Positions 1 to 11,296 are shown, numbered from the stretch's first letter. The stretch is DNA of 64,000 nucleotides from Lithobates sylvaticus (GCA_028564925.1 CM053030.1:373514945-373578944); one strand, 5' to 3'. Notes: generated by a model from the sequence alone, not told the origin. Numbers and translations are program-made.

Positions 1-450
1 GAGGACACTATGGGGGGGGTACAGAGAACACTATGAAGGGGTACAGCGAACACTATGGGGGGTACAGAGAACACTATGGGGGGTACAGAGAACACTGTGG
101 GGGGTACAGAGGACACTATAGGGGGGTACAGAGGGCACTATATCGGGGGAAAAGAGGGCACTATGAGTGGGTACAGAGGACACTATGGGTGGGTACAGAG
201 GGCACTATGGGGGTACAGAGGGCACTATGGTGGGGGCAGAGGACACTATGGGGGTACAGAGGATATTATGGGGGGACAGAAAACACTATGGGGGTACAGA
301 GGACACTATGGGGGGACAGAGGGCACTATGGGGGGTACAGAGGACATTATGGGGGGACAGAGGACACTATGGGGGGACAGAGGACACTATAATGGGGACA
401 GAGGACACTATGGGGGGTACAGAGGAGACTACAGCGGGGGGTGTAGGGGA
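1..450. repeat. Minisatellite, about 21-bp unit
   Basis: Tandem copies of a G-rich unit of about 21 bp with the core CACTATGGGGGGTACAGAG run from the window edge to about 450, varying in the length of the G run and in single bases. Because 21 is a multiple of three, long open frames of Gly-Tyr-Arg-Glu-His-Tyr type arise in several phases; these are by-products of the repeat and not genes. The array is cut by the window start, so its true length is unknown. Confidence 0.93.
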
Positions 451-459
451 CAAATAACA

Positions 460-785
460 CTGCTTTGGGGGCACAGGGACCCCATCTCCCCTTGGGAAAG
501 GGACCCCATCACCCCTGAGGAGGACAGGGACCCTTTCTCCCCTGGGGACAGGGACTCCTTCTCACCTGGGGACAGGAACCTCATCACCCCTGGGGACAGG
601 GGCCCCTTCTCACCTGGACAGGGACCCCATCACCCCAGGCGACAGGGACCCCATCACCCCTGGGGACAGGGACCCCATCACCCCTGGGGACAGGGAACCC
701 TTCTTGCCTGGAGACAGGGACCCCTTCTTGCCTGGAGACAGGGACCCCTTCTCCCCTGGGGGTAGGAACCCCATCTCCAGACCAT
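460..785. repeat. Minisatellite, about 24-bp unit
   Basis: A second array follows the first almost directly, with a unit of about 24 bp built on CAGGGACCCCATCACCCC and CTGGGGA. A variant unit reading CCCCTTCTTGCCTGGAGA appears toward the right end. Two unrelated G/C-rich minisatellites abut here, which is usual for hypervariable DNA. Open frames on both strands follow the unit length and have no recognisable domain. Confidence 0.9.
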
Positions 786-1066
786 GCTGGCTGGCAGGGC
801 TAGTGTCAGCCTCCCTTGGGTGCCAGGATGGAGGAGTAAAATTCAAGTCCCCAGCCACATGCTCCCTCAGGGTGAACTGGCTTTGTATTTGTATTAATGA
901 AGCACCTTAAAGTGAGGTAAATCTGTACTGTTATTATTACTGTTAGGGTTATTATTATCTTCATTTATTAGCAGGTGAATGCGACGCTCCATGCATTCAC
1001 ATACATTGAATCTGGCCCTTAAGTGGAAAAAGGTTACTGGCCTCTGATGTACAGTATAGTATGCAC
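786..1066. other. No gene seen
   Basis: Ordinary mixed sequence between the minisatellites and the Tc1-like remnant. I see no domain, no terminal repeat and no tandem structure. Part of the right side is probably the non-coding end of the Tc1-like element. Confidence 0.5.
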
Positions 1067-1179
1067 TCAATACTTGGTCGGGGCTCCTTTTGCATGAATT
1101 ATGGCATCAATGCGGTGTGGCATGGAGGTGATCTGCCTGTGGCACTGCTGAGGTGTTATGGAAGCCCAGGTTGCTTTAA

Positions 1180-1459
1180 AGTGGTTGTAAACCCTTACAA
1201 ACCACTTTGACCTACAGGTAAGCCTAGATTAAGGCTTACCTGTAGGTCCAAGAAATACCTCCTAAACCTACACGGTTTATGAGATATTTGCAAAAAAACA
1301 GGCGCACTGTGCAGTGAGGCGCACACAGGCGCACTGAGCAGGCCGCTGCTAACGGCGAAAAGGCGCTAGTGGCGGCTCCCATGCGCATGTGCGGGAGTGA
1401 CGTCATCACGGCTCCGGCGAATCACAATTTTTTTTTGATTGATTGGCTTTACTTCCTCT
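1180..1459. mobile_element. TTAA-flanked MITE, family A copy 1
   Basis: A 280-bp non-coding element bounded by TTAA at 1176-1179 and 1460-1463. The left end is AGTGGTTGTAAACCC and the right end, read inverted, is AGAGGAAGTAAAGCC, giving imperfect terminal inverted repeats. The TTAA target with short inverted ends fits a piggyBac-type non-autonomous element, though no transposase is present to prove it. Related copies lie at 20603, 44190 and 44646. Its right-hand TTAA is shared with the next element. Confidence 0.75.
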
Positions 1460-1463
1460 TTAA

Positions 1464-2456
1464 CCACTTCAATACAGGGCTTTTAAACACCCTTCCTTAC
1501 CAGAGCACTTTTTGCGATTCGGCACTGCGTCGCTTTAACTAACAATTGCGCTGTTGTGCGACGTTACACCCAAACAAAATTGACGTCCTTTTTTTCCCAC
1601 AAATAGAGCTTTCTTTTGGTGGTATTTGATCACCTCTGCGGTTTTTATTTTTTGCGCTATAAACAAAAGAAGAGCAACAATTTTGAAAAAAAACACAATA
1701 TTTTTTACTTTTTGCTATAATAAATATCCCATTTTTTTTTTAAAAAAAACTATTTTTTTCCTCAGTTAAGGCCGATACGTATTCTTCTACATATTTTTGG
1801 TAAGAAAAATTGCAATAAGCGTATATTGATCGGTTTGCGCAAAAGTTATAGCGTCTACAAAATAGGGGATAGATTTATTAAATTTATTTATTTATTTATT
1901 TTTTTACTAGTAATGGCGGCGATCTGCGATTTTCTTTTCGTGACTGCGACATTGCGGCGGACACTTCGGACACTTTTGACACATTTTTGGAACCATTCAC
2001 ATTTACACAGCGATCGTTGCTATAAAATTGCAATGATTACTTGGTAAATGTGACTGGCAGGGAAGGGGTTAACACTAGGGGGCGCTGCAGGGGTTAATAT
2101 GTTCCCTATAGGAGTGATTCTAACTGTGGGGGGAGGGGACTCAAGGGAAGGAGACCGATCATGTGTTCCTCCGTACTGGGATCACATGATCGGTCTCCTC
2201 TCCGCTGACAGGATGTGGAGCTGTGTGTTTACACACACAGCTCCACGGTCCCGCACGGTCCCGTTGTTTTAACGGGCAATCGCGGGTGCCCGGCGGACAT
2301 CGCGGCCGCCGGGCACTCGCACCGGGTCCCGATCGATGCTGCGGCGCGCGCGCGCCCCCCAGGCAGCCGGGAATGCGAGGACATCATATGACGCCCACCC
2401 AGGATGGGAGATCCACCTTGTGGGCGTCATATGACTATAAGGCAGTATTGAAGTGG
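1464..2456. mobile_element. TTAA-flanked MITE, family B copy 1
   Basis: A 993-bp non-coding element with 12-bp perfect terminal inverted repeats, CCACTTCAATAC at the left and GTATTGAAGTGG at the right, flanked by TTAA at 1460-1463 and 2457-2460. Inside are A/T-rich blocks with the markers CTTTTGGTGGTATTTGATCA and GCAAAAGTTATAGCGTCTAC, then a GC-rich palindromic stretch after 2150. The same interior markers recur at 13961-16664, 26695, 53296 and 56928, so this is the most frequent family in the window. piggyBac-like origin is inferred from the target site. Confidence 0.8.
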
Positions 2457-2552
2457 TTAATAGTGGCATTAAGCCCGTCTGCATTGTTGGGTCTGGTGTC
2501 TCTCATCTTCCTCTTGGCAATACCCCACAGATTGTCTATGGGGTTTAGGTCA

Positions 2553-3319
2553 GGCACTTCTCTCCCTCAGCAGCCGTCTCCTGACTATCCCTTGTTGTCC
2601 TGGGCTGCTGCTGCTTCCTCTCTATCCTCCTGTAGCCTACTGTGAGCGTGAGCTGGGAGACCCTGGGGGCTGCGACCTGGAGCCAGTTGCAGCACAGTCC
2701 ATCCTCACCACTAGAGGCTCTGGTGAACATCTGCTGGCTCTTAGACTCCGTGCCTTGGGGAATCCTATGCTCTAGATCCCAGTGGGAATCGTGTTGGTGC
2801 TCCAGTGGACCTGATTTCCTGAACCACCCAGAGTTCCATACGCAGCAGTCAGCCATAGGGTGCATTCCTGACCCCAATGGTGTGCATCTGTCACCTGGCC
2901 TCAGGTGACCTGACTCCGCCCCCTGTGAATGCACCCCCCCCCATCCCCGGCTGCTCAGTCTAAAATGCCCGGGCCTATTTCTTGTCCCAGACTGGGCCTT
3001 GTTAGCAGTCATTGGTCAAAAAGTTGTACTGGATCCATACTAATCCAATATAATGTGCTGCCAAGTGAGTGAGTGGAGCGGCACCTGTCAGTACACCCAA
3101 CATTGCACAGGACATGCGGCCGCGGCCAGTACGGGCTTGGTGACAGCTGTCAGGAGGGGAGGAAGAGACGGGGAGGAGGAGTCAGGGAGGGGAGTCCCAT
3201 GGACAGCTGAAATGGTTGTTAGGGACGCAGTGGCCCAGCTCCTTAACAACCAATAATTGCCAACATTCTTTTCTTTACATTTCAGCTGTTAGCAGGGAAA
3301 TCCCACTGACAGCTGAAAA
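2553..3319. other. No gene seen
   Basis: Mixed, rather GC-rich sequence. Overlapping short open frames on both strands show no known domain and are about what a GC-rich stretch gives by chance. Inverted copies of CCCACTGACAGCTGAAA-like and CCATGGACAGCTGAAA-like text near 3200-3320 hint that the right part belongs to the element ending at 3425. Confidence 0.45.
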
Positions 3320-3425
3320 ACCGAGCCAGAAGATATCGGTTTCGGTTATCGTGCAATTGCACGAGTACCGATACCCGTAAAAATGCTTAGTATTGGCACA
3401 GATACCGGTATTGGTGCAACCCTAG
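3320..3425. mobile_element. End of a MITE with TTGCACCGATACC terminus
   Basis: The stretch ends in GGTATTGGTGCAACCCTAG. The same terminus, reverse-complemented, opens the element at 42541 (CTAGGGTTGCACCGATACC). Internal GAGTACCGATACCC and GATACCGGTATTGG form small inverted repeats. The other end of this copy could not be located. Probably a non-autonomous DNA transposon; superfamily not settled. Confidence 0.5.
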
Positions 3426-4019
3426 TATATATCAAACATTTGTTAAAAATGTGAGGTAAACACCAAAGCTATATGCAATTTGCATCACCTATCAATTCTT
3501 GTGTTGAAAGTTCTTCATATGCTGGTATTATTGTATATTTGTACAGGTTAAGCTATGTGTCCTATTAAACTTCAATAGAAAAATCTTTGAAAGTAAGGAA
3601 TGTGAGGTAAATACCACAAAAAAAATGAGGAAATCATTAAAGTCAATATCACCTGGTATAGGCAGCTGGTATTTTGGAATGCATAAAAGAACAATGAGGG
3701 GAACTCTACACTGGTTAGGTAAGTCAAAAGAATACAATGTATTAATATAGCAATGTTCTGCCCTTTAGTCCAGGAATAAAAATTAATTTTAACATTTTAG
3801 TAGCGAGAGATTGTTCTGTGAATGAAAGCACACTAGAATGTTTTCAAATATTTGACATTTTGTCAATTGTTTGACAATATTTGTATGCATTCATTTACAG
3901 AACTATCTTTCTCTGGTGCAGTATTAACATGTAAAAAATGTAATTGCAAAATAAAAGTAAAGACTAACTTTACACGTAAGTGCTAAATATCACACAACAT
4001 AAATATTTAATACATTTGT
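3426..4019. repeat. A/T-rich stretch with 115-bp imperfect hairpin
   Basis: Mostly A/T-rich sequence without a credible reading frame. At about 3802-3917 there is a hairpin whose arms read GATTGTTCTGTGAATGAA and TTCATTTACAGAACTATC around a centre near 3858. This is the shape of a small foldback element or of a fragment of one. Confidence 0.55.
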
Positions 4020-5205
4020 TAAATAAATGAAAAACAGTGCTGCACAGTATCAAATCTTATAAAACATACATTACAAGCATTGCATGGAATTCTCTTCATA
4101 TATAGAAATAAACTTTAAGGCCCCTTTCACACTGGTGCGGGGAGCCGCGGTGACGGTAAAGCAGCGCTATATTTAGCACTGCTTTACCGTTGTTTTAACC
4201 GCGGTTTTCGGCCGCTCGCGGTGCGGTTTTACCCCCCGCGAGTGGCCGAAAAAGGGTTAAAGACCCCCCGCAGAGCGCCGCCGTAGCGGTGTCCCATTCT
4301 AATCAATGGGAAGGAGCGGTGAACACACCGCTCCTATCCCGCTCCAAAGATGCTGCTAGCAGGACTTTTTTGTCATCCTGCTAGCGCACTGCTCCAGTGT
4401 GAAAGCCCGCCGGCTTTCACACTGGAGTTAAAGGGGCCGGATTTTTTCATGCGGTGAACAGGCGCTATTTTTAGCGCTGTACCGCATGAAAAACGCCCCG
4501 GTGTGAAAGGGGCCTTAAAGTTCACCATATACCAAGCAAATAAAAAATATATCAGTGTCCTTTATCATTGTGCACTGTCCCTCTTTTAATAATCCACAGA
4601 GTGTGTCCAATCTGCAACAAATATTGCCACTCCAACACTAACTTCAAGATATACTGTGCAATCCCTTCACTTCAACTCCATTCTCTCACCTTATTATTTG
4701 ACCTAAAACATTTAGGTCTAATGCTCCTTCCCCTTTAAATGGGGTATTTGGGCCGCTAGCGGGGGTTAAAACCACCCCGCTAGCGGCCGCATACCGCGGG
4801 AAAAACGATGGTAAAGCAGCGCTAAATATAGCGCTGCTTTACCGTAGTATCACCACTTTCTCAATAGGAGAGGGAAGACCAGTCATGATACCAAATACCC
4901 TATTTATAGAGGAAGGTGCATTAGACCTAAATCTTTTAGGTGAAATAATGTGACAGCATTGGAGTAAAGGTGAATGAATTGCACAGTATATGGTGAAGTT
5001 GGTGATATTTGTTGAAGATTGGACACACTCTGTGGACTATTAAAATGAAGGACAGTGCACAATGATAAAGAAAGAGCACTGATATTTTTTTTTTTCATTT
5101 GCATGACATCTGGTGACATTTCAGAAGGTTTTCTTTTGTGTATATGAAGAGTAGGTTTTGTAAGGTTTGATAAAGCACAGCACTGTTTTTCATTGTTATT
5201 TCACT
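4020..5205. repeat. Long imperfect palindrome (foldback element)
   Basis: The left arm (4020-4114 plus 4519-4745) matches the reverse complement of the right arm (about 4895-5205). Matching markers are GAAAAACAGTGCTGCACAG against CACAGCACTGTTTTTCATT, and CCACAGAGTGTGTCC against GGACACACTCTGTGG. The arms are unequal only because a 396-bp TTAA element sits in the left one. The centre (4745-4860) holds two smaller hairpins, around CCCGCTAGCGG and around AGCGCTAAATATAGCGCT, resembling pieces of the 4119 family. No protein is encoded. Confidence 0.75.
4119..4514. mobile_element. TTAA-flanked MITE, GGCCCCTTTCACAC family copy 1
   Basis: A 396-bp element with terminal inverted repeats GGCCCCTTTCACAC and GTGTGAAAGGGGCC, flanked by TTAA at 4115-4118 and 4515-4518. 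The interior is rich in secondary structure, for example a hairpin on GGTAAAGCAGCGC near 4157-4190. It interrupts the left arm of the 4020-5205 palindrome; comparison with the right arm shows where it went in. Related copies are at 32710 and 40259. Confidence 0.82.
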
Positions 5206-5515
5206 GATTGCTGTGGGAACACATATGGTGTAGGCAACAGTAACACATATACACAGGAGAAATGCAAGCATTTTTTGGATTGCACAGGAATTTGTTTTTG
5301 TTATACAGTTGTTAAATCAATTTTTTTTTAGTGAATAAACTACTTTTGAGATAAATTACTGCATGTTAGTTTAAATAAAAAATGTATGCGGTATTTATCT
5401 CTTAGTGAATTGACCCAAATATGTATTTTGGAATCAGTAATGTTCTTCTGATTCCTGGGACAGAAGGGAAAATAACTAATAGTGAGTTGTATTTTGGTGA
5501 CAGAGTACTAAGCCG
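5206..5515. other. A/T-rich sequence, no gene seen
   Basis: No reading frame or domain. The stretch 5420-5475 has an inverted partner at 11305-11345, just outside the other end of the DIRS fossil (TTCTTCTGATT against AATCAGAAGAA), so both flanks may belong to an older foldback element. Confidence 0.45.
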
Positions 5516-5558
5516 AAAAATGGAAAATTGTATCAAATACTTACCATAATTTTCCTTT

Positions 5559-5668
5559 CCTGACACCAAACCATGGCAGCATACTAGTGATAGAGCTCCG
5601 CCTCTTGACCACTCCCGCAGGACCAGTGAATAGCATAAATATAAGGCCTAGTTAGGCCCCACCCCATT
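5559..5668. repeat. DIRS fossil, left inverted terminal repeat
   Basis: This stretch matches the reverse complement of 11187-11296 with only a few mismatches by eye. Shared markers include CATACTAGTGATAGAGCTC and AAGGCCTAGTTAGGCCCC. A further direct copy of its first 30 bases appears at about 5779-5812, part of the compound left end. Confidence 0.85.
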
Positions 5669-5858
5669 CTCTGTAATTAGCTACATACCGAAACGTATAA
5701 GGGTGGGACCATATGCTGCCATGGTTTGGCAACAGGAAAGGAAAATTACGGTAAGTATTTGATACAATTTTCCATTTTCCTGACGCCAACATGGCAGCAT
5801 ACTAGTGATAAATAACTAGCTGACAAGGTGGGATCTACTTGTCAAACCAATCTTCTAA

Positions 5859-6475
5859 TTAGGATGAGACAGAGGACTGAATAGTCCTTCCTACAAAGTC
5901 CCCTGATGACAAGGCCCCCAGGTCTATTCCGTCAAGTTTGAGTAGGAATGTTGGAGCGACCGCGTACCCCTGTACAGATGGACACCATAGATTCTCTTGA
6001 ATGTATTGCCTATGAGGCTTTAACCGCTCTAGTAGAGTGCTCTGGCGCCGCTGACGGAGGCTCATGACCTCTATCCTATACACAACCAAGCCTGCTAGGA
6101 TCCAGACAGTAACCTCTTTCCCTTGATGATACCAAACTGGAATGACAAAAGGTTTATTTAGATGACCTGAAAGGGACAATTGTGGAGAGATTCTGAAAAC
6201 AAACAGTACGTGTGACTTTCCTGTGTGATGTTCTGGAAAGTTAGGCAATGTCCAGCTGTCTGTTAAATAGCAGTCTGTTGCTATGTTTGATGCAGAATGA
6301 TCTACAAGATCCAACTCTACTCTTTCTGGAAAGAAAGGTATATATTATATATAATTTTTTCTTTATTTTATTTATTTATTTATTTTACTTTGAAGCTCCA
6401 AGAGCTTGAATCTCTGATAACCTTCTGCTTAAAGTTCTTGCAATTGATACTGCTTTGTAAGTGATGGCTAAATGG
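5859..6475 (-). pseudogene. DIRS tyrosine recombinase remnant
   Basis: On the minus strand the stretch near 6400-6475 gives RTLSRRLSEIQALGA, and the stretch near 6000-6060 gives EPPSAAPEHSTRAV. These match the conserved RR-SELQAL block and the HSTRAV (H-x-x-R) block of DIRS-family integrases. In those enzymes the residues belong to the catalytic set that joins circular DNA to the genome. The block lies at the 3' end of the element, as expected for this order. The copy is broken and not a functional gene. Confidence 0.72.
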
Positions 6476-7150
6476 ATAAACTGATACGAGATCCAGCAAC
6501 TGCAATCGATCTTTTCTTCCTTGGTGACCGACTCCTCACGACTGCCCTCAAAAGTTGTGCTAACTGAAGGATTCTTGGTCCTTTCAAATGTGTTATTGCC
6601 AATATAGCCCACACTCGTGAGCTATGTGAGGATAGGCTAAGGCCTGGAGGAAGAATACAACAGCTGACACTGGAAGGGCAGTAGGATCAATGTCTCGCCC
6701 TACCAAGAAAAAAGCAAACTCGTTCCAGAATTAGACCTAGATGTTTTAAGTAGAATGTCTTCTCACACACAACAAAAGTAGAGATCACTCTGGAGTGAAA
6801 CTGGAGCAACCAGAGTTGCCCATCCTCCCCCTTTAGTGCCCCTGCTTGCAGCCCCAGTCTGCGCATGTTATAGAGGGGAAATGTCTTCTGTATCCTGAAA
6901 TGAATGGCCAGGGAAAACCTAGGGCCTCCTGGTCAATATGGAGAACTGGCTATGACAAATATGTTGTCCCTTGACAGCCTCAAGGGAAATCTCATTTACG
7001 GGAAATGTTAGGAAAAATATATAGGTTAGATTGCAGACCCAGGGAGAGACCAGAGCATCTGCCCCTTGCGCCTTGGAGGAGGCCTGAGGAGGTCTGTCTG
7101 TGGTAGGCCCCACCTGTGGGCCAGCTTAGAGAAGACCTTGGATGTAGACC

Positions 7151-7455
7151 CAGGTGTGGTGCAAGGGTTTCTGACACCCTAGGCAAAACCTAATTTTTTC
7201 ACCACCATCGGCTCCACCCCCCTTTACACTGTCCATGTGACAGAAGGCGGTGCTATACAGAAAGCATTGGCTCTGCTTCCTCTAGCGCTGGCTCCAGTGC
7301 TGCGCTTCTAATTACACTACCGGTCAGACTTAGTTAGTTGTATTCTGCAGCCTGCAGAGCATGCAGATGCGGAGGGAAACCAGTGGCCGAGCGCCCCTAG
7401 GCAGCAGTGCGCCCTAGGCGGCTGCCTAGTTTGCCTAGTGGTAGCACCGGCCCTG
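7151..7455. mobile_element. hAT-type MITE inserted in the DIRS fossil
   Basis: A 305-bp element with ends CAGGTGTGGTGC and, read inverted, CAGGGCCGGTGC. It is flanked by an exact 8-bp target duplication, TGTAGACC, at 7143-7150 and 7456-7463. An 8-bp duplication and CAGG-type termini are the signature of the hAT superfamily. It has no coding capacity. It is younger than the DIRS copy that it interrupts. Confidence 0.9.
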
Positions 7456-10249
7456 TGTAGACCCACTCGTGCTCTGGGAAGCTTGTATTCGTTCAAAAGA
7501 AAAATATGCTGGGAGGTAAACTGCTTCCTGAAATTTTGCTGGTGATCTGCCCCAGGTGTTATGGGTTTCACCTCTCCCAATAGCATATTGCTGCAGAGTT
7601 TCATACTGGAGCTGAATATAGGCGACTGCTGCCCTGTTGCTAAACTGCAGGGAGATTGGTCCTCCTTGACTCTGTGTAGTGAGGCCAAAGTGCATAAAAG
7701 AGCTGTTTGAACCCCCAGCGCATTCAAGATTATCCTCCTTGGCTAGGAAGCTCTGATTGCCTTGACCGAAAGTCCCTCGCAATGCATCTACCCGGCTGTC
7801 TTGCAGACATGATTTGTAGCAATTCTCCAGTCTAAAAGGTCCTAACGGACCGAGACATCCTTAAGTTCTTTTCATCACCGCTGAGCGCTACTCATACTGA
7901 GTAAGACTTATTAACTGTGTTCTATCCTGTTTCCTCCCTCGCACTTAGAATTCTAGATGAAATTTGCGCAGGTGCCCATGCACCCCAGGAATCATCTATA
8001 TGCATGATGACGTTGTGCCCAGATGACTGAGGCACTGAGAAGCCATCAAAGCGGAAGTATTCATCCTCAGAAATCTATTCCTGACTATCACCACTTCCTC
8101 TGATTGAAATAAAAAAGAGGAACTAGCAGAGCACCCCGGGTACACCAACCATTGGGATGGAGAAAGTTGGCTTTGTTTTCCCTCTAAGGTGTGAGGCTGA
8201 TGATCCAGCAACAGCCTCCAGCCATGTGGTTATACTGTTTAATGGACTCCGTCTTAAAGAACTCAAAGAGGGCCCTACAGGTTTCAACCTCTTCCGATCT
8301 GCAACTGGACACTAACCAACATCTCCTGCGAACCCCAAACAGGATTGGGTAGAAAACGTGCAAACCCTCTTGAGTCTGAGGTGTCTGTAAGCAATGTAGC
8401 AGTCCACCCACTGTTGTGGTGGACTTGGCAGCTTCGTGGAAGAGAGGAGCAGTGAGGAATCTCCCGAAGTGACCATGAGTGTCTGATACCTTCATCCAAC
8501 ATGCCGTCCAGAAACCAGTGAAGCGTGCCTTCTAGGTCTTACCTTAAGAGTCTAGGCATGCACATGTGTGACTGGCTCACTTATCCCCCCAGAAGTCTGC
8601 ACCAAGACACAAGCCAGACCCTCGGCATCCACTGTCACAAAAATCTAATTTTTGGCAATACACTTCTAATAGGAAAACATATCTAAAGGGATGCAGACCC
8701 TGACACTCTCCTCAGAATCCTGCAGGTGCAGCCGCTGGTTGATAATTATTAAACCATTCCCATTAGACTCCCCCAGCACATGGGCTGGTTATTGCTGGTC
8801 TGCTGGCATCTGCAGATGCTACAGTATGTAGGAGCAGGTTGACCATTAGCTTGTTCAGAGTATACGATTTCGAGATCCTGTTTATACGGGCATTTTTCTC
8901 AAACCCACTTTTGTTTCTAGGAAGCAATACGCAGCCCAGGGTCTCAACCATATGGCCTCCCTAGCCGCCAAAGTGCTCTTTCAATGGCTATACAAGCAAC
9001 TAGGAGGGACTTCCTGGTCAGCCTCCATATTTTGAATAGCAGACTGCTGCATCTGTAATAAATGTAACAATGACCCAGGCCCCCTTCAGTCCAATGAGAA
9101 CCTCCAGAGCCATGAGTTGTCAACATCCCTCCACATAGCGTGGGTTGTAAGGCATAGTAGGTGCAGAGCATGTCTTTGGATTGTGTTGAGAAACCCACAC
9201 AGGGAGAAGAAATAAACATCAAAACAAGTATTAGCATGTTGGGGAATTGAACCAGCAACCCCAGTGCTACTAGACAGAATTGTCACCCACTTAGCCAGCA
9301 GGCAGCCTCTGCAAAGTAGATTCATGGGCACCAGACACCTGTGCCACCTGTCCAGGATTCACCCGGACAGTTCGGATTTTGAATCATGCGTCAGGGTTTC
9401 AGTCCACCTGAGACCCGGACATATTACCAAGACCTGGCTGTGGCTCCCCAAGTAACCGAGATAGTCATATACAAAACTTTTGCTGTTGTAGGTGGTTGTT
9501 TGGCCTCACTGAAAGGTGATGATGTCAGCAAGGGCAATTTGGCCACACCCACTAGAGCGCTCTGTGCATTACATTACTACTCTCCTTGGGGCACCCAAAT
9601 GTGTCTGTGCAATGCCAACCTGGCAGACTCCCAGACTACTACAGGACAGCCACGCGGGGAAAAGCATCCAGCAAGATGCCACATCTGCACGTGAACAAGT
9701 ACGCTGTCTCCTATGGCAACAGTCTCCAATACAAGTGTAACAGTTGCTCCGGGTAATTAAGGCAAGTCCAAAACAGAATCTTGTGCCATTCTTATCAATA
9801 ATAAAGACATTTTGGCATTACCTGTTAGCTGCATACTTCTCAAGGCAGTGTCTACTCACCAGCCTTCCAGGCATAGATACTGCGCCACAGGACCTGCAGA
9901 CATCTTGCTGGGGCGCTGGCTCTGGGGAAGAGGAGCAAAGACGTCTTCCTTGGAGCTCTTCTCCTGAGTGGGAGCGCCATCCGGGCTATGCTCCTCTGAA
10001 GAACGTCCGCCTTGCCTTGGCCCGGCCATCTTGAGAGCGTGGGCGTGCGGGGCTGAAGCAAATCAAAGCCGATCCGCATGAGAGGGCACTCTTTTTCCTG
10101 AAAACTTAACAATATGGTGGTCCCCACCCTAGTTGTTGAGGGTCTTTATATGAGCGGTAACTGACTCTTTATCTGTGGAGAAATGGGACGGCCAGCTGAG
10201 GTGAGGATAGCTGAAAAGTGTAAATATAGGAGAAAGGATTCCACTTTCC

Positions 10250-10330
10250 TTTTTTTTTATTTATTTTTTATCTACATATACTTACCTATGTACACATATA
10301 CAAACATACCCACACACACACATATAATGC
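10250..10330. repeat. T-rich run and (CA)n-like microsatellite
   Basis: A run of T with scattered A is followed by TACA/CACA-type simple repeats ending near CACACACACACATATAATG. It lies inside the DIRS fossil. No gene. Confidence 0.75.
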
Positions 10331-10689
10331 AGAGGGTCAGTCTGGGGCAGGTTAGGAAAGGGTTAATTAAAGAGGGTAGGCACCTTCAGCCCTGATTACT
10401 GTCAGCTGAGCTGAAGATGTCAGAGGAGTTGTGTGTTTGGAGAGAGAGAGACACACACAGCAGTCAATGTAAGGATTCATTTGCTGGGGTAAGTAAAAAC
10501 ATATAAAAAAAAACTATCTCAGACTAGAGCCATGTACTTTGTCTATATATCAGCCTGTTGGTTAAAGAGACTGAACCTTTCCTATCTCTGCACCTGTGTG
10601 ACAACACAGGCCTGTCTTTTTCTTCTGTTTGTTTTGCTGAATAAAGCCATTTTTATTTTACTGAACTGGCCTTTCACCCCTCTGATCCC

Positions 10690-10850
10690 CTACAATACAT
10701 ACATGTATTTACATACACCCCCACACATATGCATACCCACACATCCACATACAATTTTTTTTTTTTTTTTAAACGTGTATATACATATACACACACCCAT
10801 ATCACATATACATACATACATACATACCTATACACACACATGCAACACCT
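10690..10850. repeat. (CA)n/(TACA)n microsatellite with poly-T
   Basis: Simple repeats of the ACATAC and CACACA types flank a run of 18 T. The apparent open frames on both strands, rich in Tyr-Val-Cys or His-Thr, come from this repeat. It lies inside the DIRS fossil near its 5' end. Confidence 0.85.
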
Positions 10851-11186
10851 GCAGAGGACAGCAGGGAATGGGAAAGGTAATGAAGGACATGAAGGAGACA
10901 TAAGGGCTTAAGAGAGAGATAAAGCATAGCTGCCCCCCCATATTCCACAAGTGCTGCAGTTATCAATTTTAAAAGCAGATTTCGTTCCTAAAGAGGAAAC
11001 ACTGCAGGGGCCCCAATAAGACCCACAGAAGGGATTCCCAGGCTTTTTAGCGCATGTTAGCAGTCTGAGCGCTGGGACTTCGCACTGGGAGAGGCTTGAA
11101 CCCATCCGGATGCTGCACAGAGGCAGAGGGGGGGACATAGTACTGCTTACTCTTCACTGATGCGGTGAGGTATGAGGAAAAAAAGA

Positions 11187-11296
11187 AGAATGGGGTGGGG
11201 CCTAACTAGGCCTTATATTTATGCTATTCACTGGTCCTGAGGGAGTGGTTAAGAGGCAGAGCTCTATCACTAGTATGCTGCCATGTTGGCGTCAGG
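11187..11296. repeat. DIRS fossil, right inverted terminal repeat
   Basis: Reverse-complement partner of 5559-5668. It ends in GCTGCCATGTTGGCGTCAGG, which marks the outer (5') edge of the element in its own minus orientation. Confidence 0.85.

Larger units (their letters stand above)
1067..2552 (-). pseudogene. Tc1-like transposase remnant, split by two insertions
   Basis: Two blocks on the minus strand (2461-2552, then 1067-1175) belong to one Tc1/mariner transposase C-terminus. The first block reads PDLNPIDNLWGIAKRKM and the second WASITPQQCHRQITSMP, ending at a stop after GAPTKY. In the family the third catalytic residue lies in a PDLNPIENLW motif; here it is Asp instead of Glu. The N-terminal DNA-binding domain and the first two catalytic Asp residues are absent, so this is a dead fragment. 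Between the blocks lie 1.28 kb of two TTAA-flanked elements inserted at a TTAA. Homology ends abruptly at about 2552. Confidence 0.85.

Noticed and set aside
33-910. Open frames rich in Gly-Tyr-Arg or Pro-Gly-Asp on both strands
   Set aside because: They follow the unit length of the minisatellites (multiples of three) and occur in several overlapping phases; no domain.
7435-7782. Minus-strand text with AAVAYIQ as a clear RNase H block of the DIRS fossil
   Set aside because: The motif is suggestive but the surrounding residues do not align well by eye; not strong enough for a separate feature.
9852-10127. GC-rich stretch as a host first exon or CpG-type promoter
   Set aside because: It sits inside the DIRS fossil near its 5' end, where a first reading frame is expected; nothing points to a host gene.
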